Source: Alphaproteobacteria bacterium
GTDB lineage: Bacteria; Pseudomonadota; Alphaproteobacteria; Caulobacterales; Parvularculaceae
DNA length: 64,000 bases
Direction: 5' to 3'
NCBI GenBank assembly: GCA_016125455.1
Contig: WGLS01000009.1
Location: 1 to 64,000, forward strand
Shown: positions 58,224 through 64,000 of the stretch, piece by piece
Position numbering within the stretch: position 1 is the stretch's first letter
Layout of the letters: each line of letters begins with the position of its first letter
Notes under the pieces: model-generated
What the model saw: only the letters and a program-made list of their open reading frames with translations
Database searches by the model: none
Told to the model about the DNA's origin: nothing
Position numbers and translations under genes: made by a program

Positions 58224-60221
58224 TTGCAGAACCTCGTACTTGCGTTCGCGCTGATCGGCGTTCTTGGCGTCGGCGCGCAATGGGCAGCATGGCGCTTCAG
58301 CCTGCCGGCAATTGTCGTCATGGCGATTGCGGGGCTGATCGCCGGACCGGTGACGGGCCTCCTGTGGCCGGCTGGCTATGACCCTTCGACCGCGGACGCC
58401 CCGCCGATGGAAGCGCTGTTCGGCGATTTCTATCGGCCGATGATCGGCATCGCCGTTGCGGTGATCCTGTTCGAAGGCGGCCTTACGCTCAATCTTGCGG
58501 AATTGCGCGGCATCAGCGCAGCCGTCCGTAGACTGATATTTCCTGGCGCTTTCGTCGCGTGGACGCTAGGCGCGGCGGCGGCGCGCTATGTCGGCGGTCT
58601 TGCGTGGGAAACGGCGATCCTCTTCGCTGGCGTGATGGTCGTTACCGGGCCGACGGTTATCGCGCCGCTCCTGCGGCAGTCAAAGCTCAATTCCCGTCCT
58701 GCCGCCCTCCTGAAATGGGAGGGAATCGTCAACGACCCGCTAGGCGCGTTGCTTGCCGTGCTGGCCTACGAGGTTGCGGTGCTCGATGTCGGCGTCGCCC
58801 ACGAGGGCGCGCCGGCGCAAATCGTCGCGTCCCTCGTTCTGGCGGCGCTCCTCGACGCGGGGTTCGGCTTTGTGCTCGGCAAGGCGATCGCGATGCTCTT
58901 CCGCCGAGGCTGGACGGCGGAGTACCTGAAGCCGCCGATTCTGCTTGTCGCCGTGCTGGTGTGCTTTGAAATCGCAAACCTGCTGCAGGAAGAAGGCGGC
59001 CTCGTCGCCGTCACGGTAATGGGCATGACGCTGGCCAACTCCCGGGTCGCCAGCATCAATGAACTGAGGCTCTTCAAGGAGAATGTCGCGGTTCTTCTCA
59101 TTTCCGGCGTGTTCGTCATCCTGACGGCAAACCTCACCTGGCAGAACTTCGCGGCTCTCGATGCGCGCGCCTACCTGTTTCTTGCAGCGATGCTTTTTGT
59201 CGTCCGTCCGGCGACCGTGTTCCTTTCGACTATCGGGGCGGACTTGCCCTGGCGCGAACGCCTGCTCGTGGGATGGATTGCGCCGCGCGGGATTGTCGCC
59301 GTCGCGGTCACCTCTTTTTTTGGCGCCTCGCTCGCGAGCGGCATTTCGACGTCGCTTGAGGCGGCCGCCGACCCGGCGGCGCGCGAGGCCCTGGCGTATT
59401 CGCTGGCTTCGGCGGAGAAAATGATCCCATTGGCGTTCGCGATGGTGTTCGCGACGGTGGTGCTGCATGGGTTTACGATTTCTCCGCTTGCGAAGCTTTT
59501 GGGCCTGGCGTCGTCAGAGCGCCCGGGCGTCCTGATTAGCGGGTCCTCGTTGTGGTCCGCGGCCCTCGCCAAGGCGCTGGCGGACGCGGACGTGCCGGTG
59601 CTGGTCGCCGATGCCAGCTGGCGGCGCTTGCGCCCGGCGCGGGAGGCGGGCTTGCAGACCTATTATGGCGAGCTGCTCTCCGAGGTTACCGAGCATCACC
59701 TTGAGCTTAACCGCTACGGCGTGCTGCTCGCGGTTGGCGGCAATGAGGCCCACAATGCGCTCGTCTGCACGGACCTCGCGCCGGAGATGGGCAGGGCGGC
59801 TATCTATCAGGTCAATGCGCGCGGCAAGGACGACGACAACAGACGCGCGCTTTCCTACACCCTGCAGGGGCGCACGCTGCTGAAATCAGCGGCGCCGCTC
59901 GATCAGCTCATGAACCGCCACTTTGCGGGCTGGCGATTTCGAAAGGCGACGCTGTCCGAAGAGTTTACGCCCGAGGCATATCAGAAATCGCTCGCGAAGG
60001 ACGCGGAAACCGTGGCGATCATCCGTCGGGGGAATGTCTTGATCGAATCCCCCGAAGCGCCGCTGCGCCCGGCGGTCGGCGATGTCGTCATTTACTATTC
60101 GCCGCCGTCTGACGCGGACGATGACAAGCCGGAGACGCCGCCCCAGACCGAAGCCGAGGAACGGCTGCGACAAGAAGTCGAAGCGGAGGGAGAAACGGCC
60201 GCGCCGGCGCCGACCCTCTGA
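58224..60221 (+). CDS. CPA1-type cation/proton antiporter with TrkA-N-like domain, TTG start
   Basis: 665 residues exchanging Na+ or K+ for H+. No ATG lies near; the TTG at 58224 behind AAGGGA (seven bases) starts MQNLVLAFALIGVLGVG. About 12 membrane helices follow. The transport core has FEGGLTLNLAEL, VVTGPTVIAPLL and KWEGIVNDPLGALLAV, the ND pair of electroneutral NhaP-type exchangers. From about residue 430 a cytosolic Rossmann-like domain (LISGSSLWSAALAKALADAD, then NEAHNALVCTDLAPEMG) resembles TrkA-N/RCK regulators. An acidic Pro/Glu-rich tail ends it. Confidence 0.9.
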   Translation: MQNLVLAFALIGVLGVGAQWAAWRFSLPAIVVMAIAGLIAGPVTGLLWPAGYDPSTADAPPMEALFGDFYRPMIGIAVAVILFEGGLTLNLAELRGISAAVRRLIFPGAFVAWTLGAAAARYVGGLAWETAILFAGVMVVTGPTVIAPLLRQSKLNSRPAALLKWEGIVNDPLGALLAVLAYEVAVLDVGVAHEGAPAQIVASLVLAALLDAGFGFVLGKAIAMLFRRGWTAEYLKPPILLVAVLVCFEIANLLQEEGGLVAVTVMGMTLANSRVASINELRLFKENVAVLLISGVFVILTANLTWQNFAALDARAYLFLAAMLFVVRPATVFLSTIGADLPWRERLLVGWIAPRGIVAVAVTSFFGASLASGISTSLEAAADPAAREALAYSLASAEKMIPLAFAMVFATVVLHGFTISPLAKLLGLASSERPGVLISGSSLWSAALAKALADADVPVLVADASWRRLRPAREAGLQTYYGELLSEVTEHHLELNRYGVLLAVGGNEAHNALVCTDLAPEMGRAAIYQVNARGKDDDNRRALSYTLQGRTLLKSAAPLDQLMNRHFAGWRFRKATLSEEFTPEAYQKSLAKDAETVAIIRRGNVLIESPEAPLRPAVGDVVIYYSPPSDADDDKPETPPQTEAEERLRQEVEAEGETAAPAPTL

Positions 60222-60301
60222 ACACGCCACAATCCCCACCTGTCTGGTTAAATGTCCGTTAGCGCTTGACCGCATAGGATCGACGCCGGGAGACGTGGTT
60301 T

Positions 60302-61270
60302 ATGCCCTCGGCGGCGACAGCTAAACGAACCAGCGGCGGCATGATCGCCGCGTACCTGACGCGTTACGCGCCGACGGGACCCGACGCCGCGCCCGACTGT
60401 CCCGTCGGGGAAAGAGATGCGTCCGTCCGATCCTCCGCTTTGCCGTTATCTTTGTTGTCCGGCGATGCCGGCATCGAAGACCCTTCCGAACACGCGGTTG
60501 CCGAAGGCCTTTCAAGCGATCCGCGCCTTGACGCCAATGCGGCGAGCGCCGATCGCGCGGCGGTCCTCAAAGCCGCCGCTGCGTCTTTGCTGGACGCCAG
60601 CCACAGGCTGCGCACGCCGGTGAACGCCATTGTCGGTTTCGCATCGATGATCGAGGATGCTGAGACCTATGGCGTCGATGCCGGAAAGTGCAGCGCCTAT
60701 GCGGCCTATATTGCACAGTCAACGGATGTTCTTGTTCGCCATTTCGATCTCCTCTTCGAAACGGCGGCGTTCGACGCGGCGACCGTCGCCCCCGTGACCC
60801 AGAAGATCGATCTCGCCGAACTCGTGGGCGCCGCTGCATCGCGCGTCGACCGGGCGGCGCAGGCGGCCGGCGTCACGGTCGCTGACCGGACAACGGCGGC
60901 AGAGGCTGCGGCGGTCGGGGATCCTGATCTTTCCGCCTCGGCGATCGAGCACCTGCTGCGCGCCGCCATCGAGCGCTCGCCGGAGGGAGGCGAAATCCTG
61001 GTAAGGGCCGCAATGGCCGGCGAAGGCCGCGTCGGGGTCAGCGTTCGGGATTTTGGGTCGGCGATGCAAACGGACGCCGTCGACGATGCTCTTTCGATCG
61101 CTGTCTCGCCTGAGCTCGGTCTCGGCCGGATGCTGCGCGGCGCCGGCGGCGGGCCGCCAGGCGCCATCGCGATGGCGCGCCGACTTGTCGAACTTCAGGG
61201 CGGCGCCATTGCCCTGAAGAGTCGCGAGGGGCGGGGACTGCTCGTTCAACTCGACTGGCCGATGGCCTGA
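60302..61270 (+). CDS. Histidine kinase-like protein with degenerate ATPase domain
   Basis: 322 residues. The dimerisation helix is good: ASHRLRTPVNAIVGFASMIE with phospho-acceptor His101. The ATP-binding domain is worn: the N-box asparagines are missing (IEHLLRAAIERSPEGGE), the G1 box reads VRDFGSAMQ instead of DxGxG, and the G2 region is stretched with extra glycines (LGLGRMLRGAGGGPPGAIAM). ARRLVELQGGAIALKSREGR at the end is normal. It has no membrane segment or sensor domain and no adjacent response regulator. It may act as a phosphotransfer protein or regulator. GGGAG precedes the ATG. Confidence 0.75.
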   Translation: MPSAATAKRTSGGMIAAYLTRYAPTGPDAAPDCPVGERDASVRSSALPLSLLSGDAGIEDPSEHAVAEGLSSDPRLDANAASADRAAVLKAAAASLLDASHRLRTPVNAIVGFASMIEDAETYGVDAGKCSAYAAYIAQSTDVLVRHFDLLFETAAFDAATVAPVTQKIDLAELVGAAASRVDRAAQAAGVTVADRTTAAEAAAVGDPDLSASAIEHLLRAAIERSPEGGEILVRAAMAGEGRVGVSVRDFGSAMQTDAVDDALSIAVSPELGLGRMLRGAGGGPPGAIAMARRLVELQGGAIALKSREGRGLLVQLDWPMA

Positions 61271-61295
61271 GATAATCGGGATAGGGAATATCACC

Positions 61296-63011
61296 ATGAG
61301 CAAGACCAGGCTCGCGCGGAAACAGCTCGAGGACGCAGGCGCACCCGTCTCGCGAATCCCTGAGCCGAAGCTTATCGGCCGCGTCGTCTCGATCGACGGC
61401 GCCCATGCTGTCATCTCACTGTCGCCCGGCGCCCTGTCCGCCGCCCGCGAGGACCGGCCGCAAATCGGGGCGATCCTGTCAATCGATGCGGGCCCGTCGG
61501 TTGTGCTTGGGCTTGTTTCGGCGATGAGCGGACCGCCGGCCGCCGCCAGTGCGGCGAACGCGGACGGGCGCTCGACCGGCCCCGGCGCGCTTGTGGAACT
61601 GGAACTGATCGGCGAATTTTCAAAGCCGACCGCCAGTGCGCCTGGCCGTTTCCGCCGCGGCGTTTCTTTCTATCCGGCGCTGAATGACGGCGCTCACCTG
61701 GCGACTCGCGACGAGCTTGCGGCGCTCTTCCTGTCGAACAGCGGCGCAACGGTCCGGGTTGGCGCCATCAAGCAGGATGCGTCAATTCCAGCGTCCGTTG
61801 CCGTCAACAATCTCTTCTCGCGGCATTGCGCGATCCTCGGAACGACCGGCGCCGGCAAATCGTGCGCCGTTACGCTCATGCTGAACTCTGTGCTAAAGAA
61901 ATATCCGCATGCCCACATCGTCCTGCTCGACGTGCATAATGAGTATGCAAACTGTTTTGGCGAGAAGGCGATCGTCTTTGATTCGTCTAATCTCACGCTG
62001 CCGTTTTGGATGCTGACGTTCGAGGAATTCTCGGAGATCCTTTACCCCGGCCGGCGCAATTGCGAAGAAGAGATCGAGATACTGCTTGAGCTCATTCCGG
62101 CGGCTCGCCGGATGAATCTTGGCGCGCCGACCAAGAGCGGGGCAGGCCTAACCGAACGCCGCTCCGACCCGAGCGCCGTGACAGTCGATACGCCGACGCC
62201 CTACCGCGTCTCTGACCTCTTGACGCTCATTGACCGGTCGCTAGGCGGCCTAGACCATGCCCGTGCGACGGCGCCATTCAAACGGCTCCGGGCGCGGTTG
62301 AAGCAGATCAGCACCGACGCCCGCTACGGCTTCATGTTTGGCGGGCTCACCGTGCAGGACACGATGTCCGAACTGCTCGGCCAGTTGTTCCGCATCCCTG
62401 TCGCCGATGCCCCGGTCAGCGTCATTGAGCTCGGCGGCATGCCGGACGAAGTAGCGCAGGTCGTTGTTTCGGTGATCGCCAGGATCGCGTTTGAGTTTGG
62501 CTTGTGGAGCCATGGCGCGGCGCCGGTCGCGCTGATCGTCGAAGATGCTCACCGGTTCGCCGCTGCGGATTCCGACAGCGGCTTCGCCCCGACCCGGCGA
62601 GCGCTCGTTCGCATCGCGAAAGAAGGCCGCAAGACCGGCGTATCGCTCTGGGTCGTCTCCCAGCGGCCGACGGAACTCGATCCGACCGTCTTGTCGCAGT
62701 GCAATTCCATCTTCGCGATGCGGCTGGCCAACCAGGCCGACCAGGACGCGCTGCGCGCTGCAATCCCAGACGCTGCAACGAGCCTGCTCGCGTGCCTGCC
62801 CTCGCTTGGCCTTGGCGAGGCGATCGCCATCGGGGAGAGCGTGGCGCTGCCCTGCCGGATCCGGTTCGACGCTGTCTCGCGTGAGACGACGCCGCGCAGC
62901 CTGACCTCCAGCTTTACTGAAGCCTGGGCGATTTCGATTGAAGACGAAGCTTTCCTCGAACGCATCGTCGACCAGTGGCGGGCCCAGAAAATCCTGACGG
63001 CGCTGTCCTAG
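61296..63011 (+). CDS. HerA-like hexameric ATPase (DUF87 family)
   Basis: 571 residues. The N-terminal ~110 look like the HAS-barrel of HerA (LIGRVVSIDGAHAVISLSPG). The ATPase core has Walker A ILGTTGAGKSCAVTLMLNSV (182-189) and Walker B ALIVEDAHRF near 415, with SQRPTELDPTVLSQCNSIFA as the arginine/sensor region of the FtsK-HerA superfamily. HerA proteins pump DNA, often with the NurA nuclease, in end resection or phage defence. No NurA, Sir2 or other nuclease gene is adjacent, so the role here is open. It starts 26 bases after the kinase-like gene and is probably co-transcribed. Confidence 0.87.
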   Translation: MSKTRLARKQLEDAGAPVSRIPEPKLIGRVVSIDGAHAVISLSPGALSAAREDRPQIGAILSIDAGPSVVLGLVSAMSGPPAAASAANADGRSTGPGALVELELIGEFSKPTASAPGRFRRGVSFYPALNDGAHLATRDELAALFLSNSGATVRVGAIKQDASIPASVAVNNLFSRHCAILGTTGAGKSCAVTLMLNSVLKKYPHAHIVLLDVHNEYANCFGEKAIVFDSSNLTLPFWMLTFEEFSEILYPGRRNCEEEIEILLELIPAARRMNLGAPTKSGAGLTERRSDPSAVTVDTPTPYRVSDLLTLIDRSLGGLDHARATAPFKRLRARLKQISTDARYGFMFGGLTVQDTMSELLGQLFRIPVADAPVSVIELGGMPDEVAQVVVSVIARIAFEFGLWSHGAAPVALIVEDAHRFAAADSDSGFAPTRRALVRIAKEGRKTGVSLWVVSQRPTELDPTVLSQCNSIFAMRLANQADQDALRAAIPDAATSLLACLPSLGLGEAIAIGESVALPCRIRFDAVSRETTPRSLTSSFTEAWAISIEDEAFLERIVDQWRAQKILTALS

Positions 63012-63093
63012 GTTCGCCTATCCGGGGGGTTGGCCCTTAACTTTCCGGACGGCATGGCTCACTCTCCGGCGGAAGCCTTTGTGGGAGACTGCC

Positions 63094-64000
63094 ATGTCCG
63101 GCCTCAGCCGCTCGCCTTTTGTTCGTTTCGGGATTGCCGCCGTCGCGGCGTGCGCCATGGTCGGCGCCGCAAGTGCAGCGGAAAAGATGAGCAAGCCGCC
63201 GCTGACAATCCTTATCCACGGCGGCGCTGGCGCGCTCGAAAAAGGTCTTTATACGCCTGAGGAAGAAGCCGCCTTTCTTGGGGCCCTCGAAGAGGCCTTG
63301 CGGCTTGGATATGCAGTTCTTGAGGGCGGCGGCCCGGCGCTCGACGCCATCACCGCATCGATCACCTACCTTGAGGATTCGCCGCTGTTCAATGCGGGCA
63401 GAGGCGCCGTCTTCACCCGCGACGGCAAGAATGAGCTTGATGCCTCGATCATGGACGGCGCAACGCGCAACGCAGGTTCCGTCGCCGGAATCACCCGGAT
63501 CAAGAATCCGGTCCTTCTGGCGCGCGCCGTCATGGAGAAGTCCGAACACGTCATGCTGATCGGCGAGGGGGCCGAAGAGTTCGCCCGCGAGCAGGATCTG
63601 GAGTTCGTCTCGCCATCCTATTTCCGTACCGAAAGGCGCTGGTCGGACTACAAGGCGCGACTTGCGCGCGAGAAGGAAGCCGGCAGGCAGGGAGCGCTCG
63701 ACCCTGTAACCGGTCCTGCCGGCAATCCGGAAACAGGCGACGCTCGCCAAGACAAGTACGGCACAGTCGGCGCCGTCGCAATTGATGCGGATGGCAATCT
63801 CGCCGCGGGCACGTCAACGGGCGGCATGATGATGAAACGCTACGGTCGGGTTGGCGACGTGCCGATCGTTGGCGCGGGCGTTTATGCCGATAACGGATCA
63901 TGCGCCGTGTCGTCGACGGGATGGGGTGAGTACTTTATCCGGCTCAGCGTCGCCCGCGAGATTTGCGCGCAGGTCGAATACGCCGGAAAGACCGTCCCCG
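63094..64000 (+). CDS. Isoaspartyl peptidase/L-asparaginase (N-terminal nucleophile), cut by window end
   Basis: The first ~302 residues of a plant-type asparaginase/isoaspartyl peptidase (IaaA). GGGAGA precedes the ATG at 63094. A signal peptide ends near GAASA (residue ~28), so the enzyme is exported. The mature start PLTILIHGGAGALEK, ALDAITASITYLEDSPLFNA, then GRGAVFTRDGKNELDASIMD fit the alpha subunit. Self-cleavage is expected before Thr224 in KYGTVGAVAIDADGN, followed by AAGTSTGGMMMKRYGRVGD. A segment near residues 180-210 is longer than in E. coli IaaA. The C-terminus is outside the window. Confidence 0.93.
   Translation, partial: MSGLSRSPFVRFGIAAVAACAMVGAASAAEKMSKPPLTILIHGGAGALEKGLYTPEEEAAFLGALEEALRLGYAVLEGGGPALDAITASITYLEDSPLFNAGRGAVFTRDGKNELDASIMDGATRNAGSVAGITRIKNPVLLARAVMEKSEHVMLIGEGAEEFAREQDLEFVSPSYFRTERRWSDYKARLAREKEAGRQGALDPVTGPAGNPETGDARQDKYGTVGAVAIDADGNLAAGTSTGGMMMKRYGRVGDVPIVGAGVYADNGSCAVSSTGWGEYFIRLSVAREICAQVEYAGKTVP

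Noticed and set aside
60302-64000. A HerA-NurA or HerA-Sir2 defence system
   Set aside because: No nuclease or Sir2/DUF4297-type gene is next to the ATPase; the neighbours are a kinase-like protein and an asparaginase.

Overview
This is a high-GC, gene-dense chromosomal window from a Gram-negative bacterium, most likely an alphaproteobacterium. The reasons are codon and GC style, a SAM-II riboswitch in front of metX, paired palindromic repeats of the GTCATCC...GGATGAC and TCCTTCGAGACG types, a CysN-CysC fusion, a YadA-type adhesin and a zeaxanthin-type carotenoid cluster. A marine or pigmented member of the Parvularculales/Hyphomonadaceae/Caulobacterales range is a guess. I saw no rRNA, tRNA, CRISPR array, insertion sequence or prophage.

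Layout. 1-1.9 kb is accessory: repeats, a small lipoprotein and a visibly lower-GC orphan gene. 1.9-6.9 kb holds uvrB and a divergent trimeric autotransporter. 7-13.9 kb holds small envelope genes, a DUF1214/DUF1254 pair, a CPBP protease, a DUF2975/HTH pair, a YHS protein, a DUF885 peptidase and a GNAT. 14.0-16.3 kb is a tight four-gene operon around a ferric-reductase/Rieske fusion. 16.3-18.9 kb has a glycosyltransferase and an aldehyde dehydrogenase. 19.0-24.6 kb is methionine/threonine/proline synthesis: SAM-II riboswitch, metX, metB-like, a degenerate-aspartokinase/homoserine-dehydrogenase fusion and proB. 24.6-28.3 kb is an ilvCBN operon behind a Val/Leu-rich leader peptide and an attenuator-type terminator.

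28.3-36 kb has a penicillin-acylase-type hydrolase, hemC, a membrane protein, TspO and a secreted KatG. 36-39 kb has a broken acetyltransferase, acs and panD. 39-44.2 kb is carotenoid synthesis (a sterol-desaturase-type hydroxylase, crtI, crtB, crtZ, crtE) without a lycopene cyclase. 44.4-48.4 kb is sulfate activation (cysNC and an unusual cysD) with a divergent GbsR/MarR-type regulator. 48.4-51.6 kb has small membrane proteins, a TSUP exporter and a methyltransferase. 51.8-58.2 kb is the methylcitrate pathway (prpD, prpB, prpC) with small passengers and an enoyl-CoA hydratase. 58.2-64 kb has a cation/proton antiporter, a degenerate histidine kinase, a HerA-like ATPase and the start of an isoaspartyl peptidase.

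The most interesting items are regulatory or are fusions. (1) The ilv leader peptide and attenuator. (2) The SAM-II riboswitch. (3) A CysD with an N-terminal helix-turn-helix-like module and a well-placed internal start that would release ordinary CysD. (4) Two TGGGA-N4-TCCCA inverted repeats in the cysD/regulator gap, and a perfect 20-bp palindrome lying over the start codon of an apparently leaderless regulator. (5) The Rieske/ferric-reductase operon, which looks like a membrane electron-transfer unit I cannot tie to a described system.
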